Source: Candidatus Poribacteria bacterium
GTDB lineage: Bacteria > Poribacteria > WGA-4E > UBA9662
Assembly: GCA_030748495.1 (NCBI GenBank)
Contig: JASMLX010000034.1
Location: 1-54,654, forward strand
Length of the DNA: 54,654 bases
Direction of reading: 5' to 3'
Shown here piece after piece: positions 37,848-47,589 of the stretch; the stretch's first letter is position 1; each line of letters opens with the position of its first letter. Both the position numbers and the translations under genes were made by a program. The notes under the pieces are model-generated. The model did not search any database. It had not been told where the DNA came from and saw nothing but the letters and a program-made list of their open reading frames with translations.

Positions 37848-38694
37848 TCAGGATTTGAGTTTGAGTTCCAGGTTGTAGATGGCAAACATCAAATTAAAAC
37901 CGAGTCATAAACTTCGTCGTCGTTTACCATAACGCCGGCACCGAATAGCACAGGTCTTTAGTTGGCCAATCACAGGCTCAATCTGAATCCGCCCTCCGCC
38001 TAACATATTGAGGGGTCGTTTCCTCTGCTCGGCTTAAGGGGTGAAGTTTAGATTTCCTCTTTGTCCGCCAGATCTTGGCAGGCAAATTAGCCCTGCCCAG
38101 ATCTCCAGAATCAGCTAGGCAACTAATCTGGCGGCTGATTGCCGTTTGGCCATCCTAAAATAACTGAAAATCAGGTTTGGATCCTCTACTGAAAGCGGTA
38201 GCCCACCTTCGGTCGGAGATGATTTGCTAGCGGTGTTGATTGATGATTAGTTGGGTTGGCGGTGTCTGTTTTTTTCTGGCTGCGGTAATGTCGAGGCTGT
38301 TTTTTTAGCTCGTTCCATCGCTTGTTCGCTGACATTTACTATCACCCCTTGGATGTTGGTTTGGCTTTTAAGCAACTCTCTTTTACTCGGCCATCGGAAC
38401 GGTCGACATTGGATCAACCTATTTTCAACTGGTTGTACAGTACGACAAACGGTAGACAGGCTGACCGCCTCGGCTGGGACCATGTGGTACTGAGTTGGAT
38501 ATTCCCTCCAAGATATCAATGTCATTAGGCATTGGTGGCTGCAACTTAGCTGGGCTGGTCTGGCCCGGTTGGTTGGAGAAAACCAGATTGTCAACATTTG
38601 TCGGAAAAGACCCACACTAACGACGGTTAACCGTTTGAAATCTGACTCGGATCGATCTTTGATCTGTTGTTATCCGATCCTTTAATTCTAACAT
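37848..38694 (-). pseudogene. IS5-like (DDE_Tnp_4 type) transposase pseudogene
   Basis: From ATG 38694 with GAGGGAA upstream: MLELKDRITTDQ, then frameshifts, ILEGISNSVPH / WREYPTQYHMVPAEAVSLSTVCRTVQPVENRLIQ (helix-turn-helix), FRWPSKRELL, VIVNVSEQAMERAKK (the D-A-T-E-x-P-I-E-R-P-K-K-like catalytic block, degenerate). Near the end, RIQIEPVIGQLKTCAIRCRRYGKRRRS and LGFNLMFAIYNLEL match the family C-terminus. Several frameshifts and stops; the middle is poorly readable. Non-functional. Confidence 0.8.
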
Positions 38695-38715
38695 TTCCCT
38701 CTTTTTACCAGAGGT

Positions 38716-39210
38716 CTAATAGATCGAGGGACAGATCAAGGTTGACCGGTAGATAGTATTGAAGATCAGGTTGGTATAGAGGAATATATCCACCGGAACC
38801 GGGGAGGGTAACCCGTATTCAATGGCTTGGACAAACTGCTTAATCTCATAGCCGATGTCGATCGAACCCGGCGGCAGATCCATTGGCGTTAACTCAGCTA
38901 GATCGCTATATACACCGTGCATCAGACGCAAATTTGGGCTCGAAAAAGGGTGGATCTTAGCACTACCACGACTGTCGACGCTCCGTACCTGCCACTGCTC
39001 CTTGAAATTGATGGCCCAGGAATGGGCAAAAAAGAGTGCCATCCCTTCTTCAAAACGGACTAGTGCTGTACCGAAATCTTCCACGTTAAACCGCTCTGCC
39101 TTCCAACCACCGTCTGGGAGAATGACCGAATATGTTAGCGTAGGTGCTGGAGACCAAAACAGGTGTCGGGTGTTCTGCGGGTGAAGAACGGATACTTACC
39201 AGTGCCAAAT
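38716..39210 (-). pseudogene. Gfo/Idh/MocA oxidoreductase fragment (C-terminal part)
   Basis: Minus-strand frame 39084-38716 reads VEDFGTALVRFEEGMALFFAHSWAINF... and ends ...IGYEIKQFVQAIEYGLPSPVPV, the C-terminal substrate half of a Gfo/Idh/MocA protein. Upstream, ILPDGGWKAERFNV joins in frame, but the Rossmann domain and EKP motif are absent. The IS5-like remnant lies just past its 3' end. It is a truncated, probably dead gene. Confidence 0.6.
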
Positions 39211-39427
39211 GAACCCGGTTGGAGGATGAATCTCAACGAGGAAAAAGCGGCGAAACATCCGTATAGCGAGAATCATTTTTTGAGACTTTTTGAAGAGGGT
39301 TGAGAAACTCGAAAGTTAGGGTAAGGATTTAGGATGGCATGTTTCACACTAGCATTTATGTAGGTTGAGAGGTGGGATTTTCATTTTCCACTGAGACGAT
39401 TTGCGATTACCAAAATGGAGGAAAAAG

Positions 39428-41203
39428 ATGGATTGGGGAACGATGAGCAAAGAGGAAAACTACTGCTTCGACGTAGCCGGTTATCTACATGTACCAGGTG
39501 TACTAACCGGCGAAGAGGTCGACGTTTTATGCCAAAGGTTAGATAGAAGTGGACAAACTCAAGGAATGTTGAGTTGGCCAAAGGTAGAAAGGGAACCGTT
39601 TCGGAACCTTCTGATACACCCCAGGCTAGTCTGGTACCTCAACCAAATCATTGGATACGGTTTTAGGCTGGACCAAGAGCCTACATGGATCTCCAACGCC
39701 ACTAACCAGGTAACAACACCACTAGTGGGGGGCGATGAACCGCGCGATCCAGCTAGAACTTACTATTTTCAGAACGGACGCAGATATTGCCAGTCGGTTC
39801 GGGTTATCTGGGCACTGGCGGACATAGAAAAAGGTGACGGTGGCTTCGTGATGGTACCGTGCACACATAAATCTCGGGTGGAAACCCCAGTAGATATTGT
39901 CACTGGTGAAGACGACATGGGCTTGATCTTCCAGCCCTCGTTGAAGGCGGGCGATCTGTTACTAGTGGCCGGGAATGCGCTGCAGGGAATGCGACCGTGG
40001 CAGGGAAAAGAGCAGCAATCTTTGTTGAACTATTCCTATGCCGGGCGGGCAGCAATCCAGTCAACCGGAAATGGAGACTGGACCCAAGATGACCCCTCTC
40101 CCGAATGGCACCAGCAGATCTCTGCTGACCAGCGAGCATCGCTCTATCAGCCAGGTTATAGCAATTCAACCCCAGCACCAACCATCGTGACCGACGGAAA
40201 AACGACGAAACTCGACGAGTCTCGAGGGGTGTTTCATCCATCGATCTACAAGCTAGACCCAGACTCCGGAATTGATCAAAAGGAATTCTATTTTTGGGAG
40301 TTAAATGGATACCTAGTGTTGCGGGGAGTAATGGACCAAGAGTGGTTGGAGGAAGCTAACCATGCCATCGATCGGTTCCAGGACCGGGTAGTCGTAGGTG
40401 AAGAACTAGCGCGCGGGTCAAAAAGCCTGGCCGGTACCGGTCGACCGACAATGGGTGGATTGCTAAAATTACCCTATCCCTACTGTGAACCGTTCCGCAA
40501 GATGGTTGCTTATCCCCCGACGCAACATCGGCTGAATTGGATGGGGGGCAGTGGGGCCCGAATGAGCGATGCTACGCTATTCTGCGCCGTTCAGGGTACC
40601 TCCGGGCACTCGTTGCACGACGCAGGTGAACCCATGTATCCACCGATGGGTTATCAGTATCAAAACGGCCGTAGTTACGCTCAGGCGGTTACCACCACTT
40701 GGCAGTTGCGAGATGTACCACCGGACTTAGGCGGATTTGCCTGTGTACCTGGTTCTCATAAAGCAAAGTACCCTCCACCTCGAGGAGTGACTTCCTGTGA
40801 CGACCACATGGGTCTGGTGAAACAACTAGTGATGAAGGCAGGGGATGTACTCTTTTTTGCTGATGGAGCACTAACCCACGGTACCACCGCTTGGAAAAAT
40901 CCCGTTTCCCGGCGTGCGGTTTTGATCAAATACTCCTCGCGCAGTTTCCATCGCAGTGGTGGGGAGATGGTCCACCCTTGGAACCGCTGGTCAGCTAAAC
41001 TTATCGAAGGGATGTCTGACGCACAACTAGCCGTCATGCGGGGACCAGACCGGGACGCTAGGCAGCACAACGTCCCTCGGCTGGAAGTGACTGATGGTGC
41101 TGTCGAAGTCTCTTATGAACGCGGGTCGGCCCTGTACAGCGGTGAAGCCCCCAAAGAGCCGGTGGTCGATAAGGTGCCCCGTTCTGATCGAGGAGTGTCC
41201 TAA
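39428..41203 (+). CDS. Tandem PhyH-family dioxygenase fusion with a degenerate first half
   Basis: ATG 39428 has GGAGG six bases before it (39417-39421); 591 residues. Two homologous halves (about 10-235 and 283-505) each show the PhyH pattern ..GYL.V.GV, then YYFQNGR or YQYQNGRSYAQAV, a GGF.(M/C)VP..HKS or HKA strand and a distal loop. The second half keeps candidate ligands His397 (LHDAG), His444 (PGSHK) and His484 (ALTHG) plus arginines at 495-496. In the first half the aligned positions are Val100 (for His397), Gln186 (for His484) and no arginine, so it probably does not bind iron. It may be a structural or regulatory half. Substrate unknown; first gene of a dioxygenase island. Confidence 0.82.
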   Translation: MDWGTMSKEENYCFDVAGYLHVPGVLTGEEVDVLCQRLDRSGQTQGMLSWPKVEREPFRNLLIHPRLVWYLNQIIGYGFRLDQEPTWISNATNQVTTPLVGGDEPRDPARTYYFQNGRRYCQSVRVIWALADIEKGDGGFVMVPCTHKSRVETPVDIVTGEDDMGLIFQPSLKAGDLLLVAGNALQGMRPWQGKEQQSLLNYSYAGRAAIQSTGNGDWTQDDPSPEWHQQISADQRASLYQPGYSNSTPAPTIVTDGKTTKLDESRGVFHPSIYKLDPDSGIDQKEFYFWELNGYLVLRGVMDQEWLEEANHAIDRFQDRVVVGEELARGSKSLAGTGRPTMGGLLKLPYPYCEPFRKMVAYPPTQHRLNWMGGSGARMSDATLFCAVQGTSGHSLHDAGEPMYPPMGYQYQNGRSYAQAVTTTWQLRDVPPDLGGFACVPGSHKAKYPPPRGVTSCDDHMGLVKQLVMKAGDVLFFADGALTHGTTAWKNPVSRRAVLIKYSSRSFHRSGGEMVHPWNRWSAKLIEGMSDAQLAVMRGPDRDARQHNVPRLEVTDGAVEVSYERGSALYSGEAPKEPVVDKVPRSDRGVS

Positions 41204-41440
41204 TCCTAGGCGTAACGTGTGTAGTCGCTCAATTCGATCCGGTAGGCTAAAGTCATTATTGTTACATAAATGTACCTGTCAATTTGCAGCAATTAGGTTT
41301 AATTCCCAAAATTGCTGTCTGCTATAAAAACATTACAGAATACTCCTGGATACCTTCCAGCGTCTACAAGCAAAAGTAGACCTTAAAGTGCAATAAGAAA
41401 AGAACGTGTTTGAAAGCTCGACACCCAACAGGAGGCCCGC
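41204..41440. other. Short gap in the dioxygenase island
   Basis: About 240 bases without gene or clear terminator; the next gene has its own AGGAGG. Confidence 0.4.
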
Positions 41441-42505
41441 ATGCCATCTTTTCGCGAACAGTATGAAAACGACGGGTACCTTGTCGTTAAAAGTGCACTT
41501 GATCTCGACACTGCAATCCACCCACTGCAAAAGGCCTACACTGAACTTCTCGATGCATTAACTCGCATTTATCTTGTCGAAACTGATATCGAAGTGCCCA
41601 ACCGGTTTGACGAACTGTCTCTTCCCGAGCGTTTCGCGATGCTTCTCGGTGCCAGCCGAGGAACAGCTCTGCACCATCTTGACCCGGTGTTAAACCTTTT
41701 TGTTCCGACGTTTCAATGGCGTAAAGATTTACCCAATGCACGCATTCCCGAAATGTTTCAGCTGATGGTCAATGAAAAACTGCTAGACCTCCTAGAAGAT
41801 CTCATCGGACCTGAAGTAGCTGCTTCACCTATTTATCATTTTAATATGAAACTTTCGCATGACCACTTGAAACTTGCCGACCAAGTTGCTTCATCCCTCG
41901 GTGCAGACCTATCCCAAGAAGGTTTCTACACTTTCCAAGTTGGCAGAACAGGCTGGCACATGGATGCTATTTCAGGCATTCCGGATTCTCATGGGAGTGA
42001 CATCATCAATGCTTGGATCCCAATCACTCACGCCACTGAAGCAAACGGCTGTCTGGTCGTTATACCAGGTAGCCACAAAGACGGGGTCCAGTACCGGCCC
42101 TATCCCGAAAGCCTCGATCAGCGAGGTGTTGCACTGCCCGTGGAACCTGGTGATATTGTGTTCCTTGACAACAAGTGCTTGCACAGCTCTATAACCAATA
42201 CCAGTAAAGAAGATTATCGCTGGGCCTACAACTTCCGCTACCTCAAAATCGGCCAGGCTTCAGGCCGTCCTTTCATCCCAGGATTTGTTGCCCGTAGCCA
42301 CTCCGCACCTGAAACCGAATTGCGCAATCCACATATTTGGAGTACCATGTGGGTTCGTTGCTTGGACTATCTCGCAGAAGAAGGTATACCAACGTCGTAC
42401 GATGGTGTGAGCAAAATGGGACTGGAAGAGGCCAAAAAAATCACCAAACACTGGAACGATCTTTGCCCTAACCCAGATAGCTGGTTGCGTCTCGGTCAGG
42501 GCTAA
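41441..42505 (+). CDS. PhyH-family dioxygenase, large form
   Basis: A 354-residue Fe(II)/2-oxoglutarate oxygenase. It has the usual opening REQYENDGYLVVKSAL and a helical insert (about 50-110). The triad is His173 and Asp175 (WHMDA) with His248 (CLHSSITNTS), and Arg260 fits the 2-oxoglutarate site. The strand ANGCLVVIPGSHK is conserved. AGGAGG lies seven bases before ATG 41441, which marks the start. It is about 100 residues longer than the other PhyH proteins in the window because of the insert and a C-terminal extension. Substrate unknown. Confidence 0.88.
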   Translation: MPSFREQYENDGYLVVKSALDLDTAIHPLQKAYTELLDALTRIYLVETDIEVPNRFDELSLPERFAMLLGASRGTALHHLDPVLNLFVPTFQWRKDLPNARIPEMFQLMVNEKLLDLLEDLIGPEVAASPIYHFNMKLSHDHLKLADQVASSLGADLSQEGFYTFQVGRTGWHMDAISGIPDSHGSDIINAWIPITHATEANGCLVVIPGSHKDGVQYRPYPESLDQRGVALPVEPGDIVFLDNKCLHSSITNTSKEDYRWAYNFRYLKIGQASGRPFIPGFVARSHSAPETELRNPHIWSTMWVRCLDYLAEEGIPTSYDGVSKMGLEEAKKITKHWNDLCPNPDSWLRLGQG

Positions 42506-42635
42506 TATAGCAAGTTAGCTTGGCGGTGGCATATCCAAGATGGCAAGTCCGAAAACATTTAGGGACCCCAGACGCTCACATCTAGAAACCAAGTCGGTTA
42601 TAATTGCAAAATTTAGAAACCTATTGGAGGAAGTC

Positions 42636-43505
42636 TTGATACGGGAACTAAGTTGGATACTCCTATTGTTGATAGTGGGGGTTATTTTGATGGGGTGTGG
42701 TGAGGAGCAAGAGAATGTTGTTAAAGAAGAGAAAGAAAATACTAGGCCAGCTCAGGAAATCATATGGGAGAAAGACGGGGCAAAAATGGTATTAATTCCT
42801 GCCGGTAGTTTTGAAATGGGCGATCATCTGGACGAGATAAAAAGGTCTCAACCAGTACATAAGGTGGAACTGGATGCTTTCTACATCGACATCTATGAGG
42901 TAACGGTGGGTCAATATAAGCAGTTTTTGCTTGAGACGGAACATCAGCAACCATCTTGGGATTGGATCAAGAAATATTCGCCCATGGATGATCATCCAAT
43001 GATCAATGTTACCTGGTACGATGCGGTGGCTTATACTGAATGGGCGGGAAAGCGACTTCCGACCGAGGCTCAGTGGGAGTATGCAGCCCGTGGTGGGCTG
43101 GTGGGCAAGCGATACCCGTGGGGAAACGAGAAGGCGGATGGCTCACAGTGCAATTTTGCTGACAAAAATGCGCCAGATGATTTCTTTGGGATAGATCAGA
43201 TAGCCGATGATGGCTACCGATATACTGCACCTGTGGGTTCATATCCGGCTAATGGTTACGGCCTCTACGATATAGCAGGTAACGTTTGGGAATGGTGTAG
43301 TGATTGGTATGATGAAAACTACTATAGTAATTTACCTGTGAAGAATCCACAAGGGCCTGATTTCAGCCCAATTAACCTTCGAGTGTTGCGTGGGGGATCT
43401 TGGGGTAACAATGCTCCTTATCTGCGTGTGGCTGATCGTATCTACTACGCGCCGAATGCTGGGCACGCCTACCGCGGTTTTCGATGTGTGTCAGGGGCCG
43501 ATTAA
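42636..43505 (+). CDS. SUMF1/FGE-type lipoprotein
   Basis: TTG 42636 has GGAGG at 42626-42630 and begins a lipoprotein signal (ELSWILLLLIVGVILMGC); the frame runs further up but lacks a better start. The rest is a complete formylglycine-generating-enzyme-like (SUMF1) domain: MVLIPAGSFEMGD, YEVTVGQYKQF, HPMINVTWYDAVAYTEWAGKRLPTEAQWEYAARGG, YPWGNE, GNVWEWCSDWYDE and RGFRC. The pair of active-site cysteines of true sulfatase-activating enzymes (in the RGGSYLCH..SYC region) is replaced by GGSWGNNAPYLRVADR, so it probably does not convert sulfatases. Such surface lipoproteins often serve binding or structural roles. It sits between two PhyH genes. Confidence 0.82.
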   Translation: MIRELSWILLLLIVGVILMGCGEEQENVVKEEKENTRPAQEIIWEKDGAKMVLIPAGSFEMGDHLDEIKRSQPVHKVELDAFYIDIYEVTVGQYKQFLLETEHQQPSWDWIKKYSPMDDHPMINVTWYDAVAYTEWAGKRLPTEAQWEYAARGGLVGKRYPWGNEKADGSQCNFADKNAPDDFFGIDQIADDGYRYTAPVGSYPANGYGLYDIAGNVWEWCSDWYDENYYSNLPVKNPQGPDFSPINLRVLRGGSWGNNAPYLRVADRIYYAPNAGHAYRGFRCVSGAD

Positions 43506-43689
43506 CGCTGGCGAGTCCGTCAGCCAAAGATAGCGATATAACAGGCAAGCAACCAAGATGCACGGGGTCAAGTAGTCAGCTGTTAAAACTGCCTTTAAGC
43601 ATTTCGGAAACGAGCGAGAAACTGGAACCAATTCAGACGATCCTTAATTTGTTTAGGCCCGAATTCAGGGGGAAGTGGGGTAGTAGATC

Positions 43690-44478
43690 ATGAATAAAGC
43701 CAGATGGTGTGGAGCAGGTGTACCGGAACACTATATTAATCAGTATCAGCAGCAAGGATTTTTCCTTCTGGAAGGGTTGATCCCCCCGGCACTGATGGAA
43801 GCGGCTTGGCAACGGGTGCAGGAAATCATTGACCATCCGCCGGATTGGCCGAGTGGGTATTTTCAGATCCTTGACCCGGCGGAATATTGTTCGGCTTCAG
43901 GCGATCCATTGCCCAAAGGTATACAACGACCTAGCCTAGAAGAATCAGTGTTTGCTGCGGTAGCGGAACACCCAAATCTTAGCCAAGCCATGGCGGCCTT
44001 GCTGGATGGAGAAGTAGAGTTGTTTACAGATCAGATTGGTGTTAAGCACGGATGGATCCGGACTGAGCAGGGAGGACGCAGCTTTTTCCATCAGGATTCC
44101 TGGTATTGGAAAATCGCGCCGGAATTGGGATGTAATTGCTGGATACCGATGCACAAGGTGGGTGAAGATGCTATCGCTTTGTCGGTGATGCCGGGTAGCC
44201 ATACCAATTGGGTCCTAACGACACATGAGTCCTATTATGATGATCCACCGATGTTTAGCCGTTCTCCACAAGGCGGGTATGCTCCCTTCAAGCGTCACCG
44301 CATCCCACTGGACCAAATCGATCCCACTAGGGAAGTGTTGGTGGAGATGTCGGCTGGTGATGGCCTCTTTTTTTCCAACTATACTTGGCATCGAAGCGAA
44401 CCCAACCGTACCGGTGAGACAATGGCCTTCTACGCTATCGCCTATCAACAGCGGGAAAATGATGAAGCTAGAGATTGA
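43690..44478 (+). CDS. Phytanoyl-CoA dioxygenase (PhyH) family protein
   Basis: A 262-residue oxygenase. The opening INQYQQQGFFLLEGLIPP, ligands His134 and Asp136 (FFHQDSW) and His234 (YTWHRSEPNRTGE), with Arg240 for 2-oxoglutarate, are all visible. The sequence between the triad members is longer than in the other paralogues (a YYDDPPMFSRSPQGG loop), suggesting a different substrate pocket. No strong ribosome site precedes the ATG. Last gene of the dioxygenase island. Substrate unknown. Confidence 0.88.
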   Translation: MNKARWCGAGVPEHYINQYQQQGFFLLEGLIPPALMEAAWQRVQEIIDHPPDWPSGYFQILDPAEYCSASGDPLPKGIQRPSLEESVFAAVAEHPNLSQAMAALLDGEVELFTDQIGVKHGWIRTEQGGRSFFHQDSWYWKIAPELGCNCWIPMHKVGEDAIALSVMPGSHTNWVLTTHESYYDDPPMFSRSPQGGYAPFKRHRIPLDQIDPTREVLVEMSAGDGLFFSNYTWHRSEPNRTGETMAFYAIAYQQRENDEARD

Positions 44479-44919
44479 GCGGATAACATAGGCCAAGCTA
44501 ACAGCCGTGATAGTCAAAAGGCTAAGTTCAATAGCATCAATTACGTCTATGTCCCTGTTGTTGAACTTGACACACGACCTATACGGGATACTGGGAGTTC
44601 CCAAGCGGAAAGATAGAGCAGAGAGACTGATAATCAGGCACTAGTTAGAAAGTTAAAGGAGGCGTTAGCACTGTCGGTCACACCAAGACGCCAGATGATT
44701 GCGCTTATCCCAATTTCGATCTACTCCTCATCTGTCGGCTGTCTCAGGCCGAAAGTTTTGATTGTCGCTTAACGGCGGATTCCGAAGTTCTGGGGGTTAC
44801 ATTCACCGGAGACCGATTCCTTAAAGTGGTTACTCATCAATCGAACCATCTTAAATCTTTTGAATGACCTCGTCTAAACAACAGACTAGGATGAAACCGT
44901 CAGGTCAATTGGATTAACT
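44479..44919. other. Intergenic stretch, nothing recognised
   Basis: About 440 bases between convergent genes. A short plus-strand read of around 44690-44865 (SFDCRLTADSEVLGV) looks coding but matches no family I know; it may be a remnant. Confidence 0.35.
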
Positions 44920-46029
44920 TCAGTGGGCTACTTGGCTAAACCATTTCTGATAGATTCGCTGGTATTCACCATTCTCTTTTAATCGCAAGATTGATCGGTT
45001 AACTAATTCCCTCAGAGAACTTTGACTCTGGAGTGCGATACCATAGTGCTGCACTTCAAAAATTGGCCCCGTCACCCGCACCCGATTTTCACCACGGGCG
45101 TAATGTTGCAGATTCGGCGAATCATAAATCACCGCATCAACTTTTCCATCAAGCAGATATGAATAGGCAGTTTCAACCTGATCCGTGAGCACCACGCGGG
45201 CCCCAATCCGCTCGAGAACCGGCACACTGGTGGAATCCCGAACAGTAGCCACGGGGAGGTTGTAGAGGTCTGTTGGCTGGGCTATGTCCGCTTTTAGTTT
45301 TTCTATAGTGATAGCCGAGCTAAATTCAGCTGTACAAAAAAGAAAGAAACCGATGCCGGTATAGATTACCAATAGGCCGACCAATCGGCCAAACCATTTT
45401 TTCGGTGCAATATCTCCATATCCAACGGTAGCAATCGTCACATGTAGCCACCAAACCCACTCCAGAATATTGCCCCAATACCCCTCCCCCTGTTTTCGTT
45501 CCGCCCACCAAACCAGGTGTGAAAAAGCCAAAGTAAACAATGCCAAAATACCCAACACCTTGACAGTCCGCGGATTAAGGAAAGTGCGCAAGGCCCGAAC
45601 GACGCTCGGGTCGTGTTCGCTTCGGACTAGTATCTGTAGCCCCGCTTCAATGTATTGGTGCGAGAAGTCAATGCTTTCTTCGCGACCAGCGGTAATTGTC
45701 AAGCCGCCGATTGAAACATCAGACTGGTCTGCGACCAGTTGGCCAAACAGGCTTTTTAGGGTTGGTACTGTTTGGTAAACGTAGGAAAGGTCTAGATCGG
45801 CGGCAATTGCTTGCCACAGGTCAATATCAAATCCGGTTGGGCCATTGCTGTCACTTAGGCCAGCTTGAATAATAAAAGGCGGGAAATGGTTAATTGTTAC
45901 CCTTACTTGTTGTTTCTCTCCCAACTTAGTCTGGGCATCCAACCTTCGGTTAGCTGCCAGGCTAAATGACAACAGAAATAACAGAAACCAATACCCTCCC
46001 AGTAGCCTTCGTTTGCCAACGAATATCAT
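44920..46029 (-). CDS. GluR0-like ligand-gated potassium channel
   Basis: A 369-residue protein built like the prokaryotic ionotropic glutamate receptor GluR0. It has a signal sequence (YWFLLFLLSFSLAA) and the first lobe of a periplasmic amino-acid-binding domain (about 40-140), with the ligand-carboxylate arginine in ITAGREESIDFSHQYIEAG (Arg115). A membrane helix follows (156-174), then a pore loop with the K+ filter TVGYGD (201-206) and a second helix (about 215-240). The second lobe (242-360) carries Asp303 in IYDSPN for the amino group. Four subunits would make a K+ channel opened by an extracellular amino acid. The gene stands alone on the minus strand. Confidence 0.9.
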   Translation of the reverse strand: MIFVGKRRLLGGYWFLLFLLSFSLAANRRLDAQTKLGEKQQVRVTINHFPPFIIQAGLSDSNGPTGFDIDLWQAIAADLDLSYVYQTVPTLKSLFGQLVADQSDVSIGGLTITAGREESIDFSHQYIEAGLQILVRSEHDPSVVRALRTFLNPRTVKVLGILALFTLAFSHLVWWAERKQGEGYWGNILEWVWWLHVTIATVGYGDIAPKKWFGRLVGLLVIYTGIGFFLFCTAEFSSAITIEKLKADIAQPTDLYNLPVATVRDSTSVPVLERIGARVVLTDQVETAYSYLLDGKVDAVIYDSPNLQHYARGENRVRVTGPIFEVQHYGIALQSQSSLRELVNRSILRLKENGEYQRIYQKWFSQVAH

Positions 46030-47589
46030 TTTATGTACTTATATAAGCAAGAATGCGGGAATTTGGAACAGCCAGATGTTAAAGAACGACATGCATAAGA
46101 ATCGTATCTACATCCCATTTTCTGTTGAATAAGATGGTGCGAGTTTCTAGCTTTGTACTACCGGGGAAGGCCCCTACGACTTGAGTTTCGTCGAGTATCT
46201 TGCAATTCAACTGTCTGGGTTGTCAACTCCGTTAGGATATGTTGGAGTTGCGGATGTATTGATGCGATAGATTGGCGAAACAGATTGCTTCTATCCATCT
46301 CGGTAGAATGATGTTGGGTGTATCGTAAAGGAATACACCTTGATAAAGGAAAACGCGCGAACTGTAAATCCTCCCTGCGCGCAATCCGACCTGATAATAC
46401 TATATCTTGTAAGATTAACATACCACCCAAGACAATTTCGACCTCAACCGGTTGTGAGAATTAGTCGGACTGAAACAGAATCAGTAGCTCGGGAAGAAAT
46501 TCGAGTTTGGCGTTGGTACCAGCTTTTATAACTCGACCCTGTTTTAGCCGAAGTGACTGGCATACCGCAACCTCTTTGTGCCGCTTGGATGGTAAAAATG
46601 ACGTTAGCGCTATCCTCCAAATCCGGTTGCAGGCCTTACTGCTCTTCTTAAACCGTACTGCCGGTTGGGCTAGACAGATAAAATAAAACCTCTCCATCTA
46701 AGGTATATTGGGCTTCGAAGATTCACAGACGCGCAGAAGTAAGTCGGCTTTCAATGCGTGTCCGGTTGACTGTACTCATTACATAGCCGTTTGTGGGCTG
46801 ATTGTCCGCAGCCTTTGATCTTGAGCTTCATAGTTGCTAATTACTTGATAGAAATCCGCCTGCTATGATCAACTTGTGCTATATGAAACAGTATGTAGAT
46901 GTTGTTTCTTCATCAATAAGTTTCAATGAATTCCTAAACAATTGCCATCCTTAACGGGTTCTACTATCATACATTTGTGTTTTTTCGAAACACATTTGTT
47001 TTAGATTGGGCTGATGGCAATTTTCCCCTCAGCACCTATGCTATGATAAAACAAAAGCCGAATCCGAGGGCTGTCAACCAGTTGGCGGAATCGCTTTAAG
47101 TTTTCAAAATAGGACAATTCCACTTTTCGACAACATTAAGCATTGACGCGGGTAGGCTCACTGAGGTCCCTTAGCCATAGGAATACTATTCATCGCTTTG
47201 ACATGAACCATTTCCCGTGTTATACCACAGACGGTGCCTCTTCCTTGTGCCAAATCAGTGTTTCGGTCTACATATCGTCTATGGTTACATAGAAGTGTGT
47301 GACACTGAGACGAACCAGAAACTCCATCTCTTTTCTATGTGCTGAGATATTGTGTGCCTGCATATACATGTTTGACCGGCCCTTATGATTCGATGAATTC
47401 CGTGCTCAATCGTAGTATTAAGCGAGACGCTGGGGATCATCAACCTCTGTAGATATCCTGGCAGAAACAGGCAAAAAGTACAAATACAGTCGACAAGAGA
47501 TTTGGTCAGGGTTTGACTCCAGTCAGTTCAAGGGTTAAAATGTGGGCTACTTGCCCAAGTAGTATGTCGAAAAAAAGAAGAAGGTAGAG
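46030..47589. other. 1.56-kb stretch without a confident gene
   Basis: No recognisable intact gene. Minus-strand frames at 46158-46430 and 46461-46697 and a plus-strand read near 46600-46680 (DVSAILQIRLQALLLFLNRTAGW) show coding-like bias but no family I can name. Stops in all frames suggest gene decay. AAGAAGG directly before 47590 belongs to the next gene. Confidence 0.35.

Noticed and set aside
37550..37885. Minus-strand 111-codon frame after the PPC gene
   Set aside because: Overlaps the 3' end of the PPC gene and the end of the IS remnant; no match.
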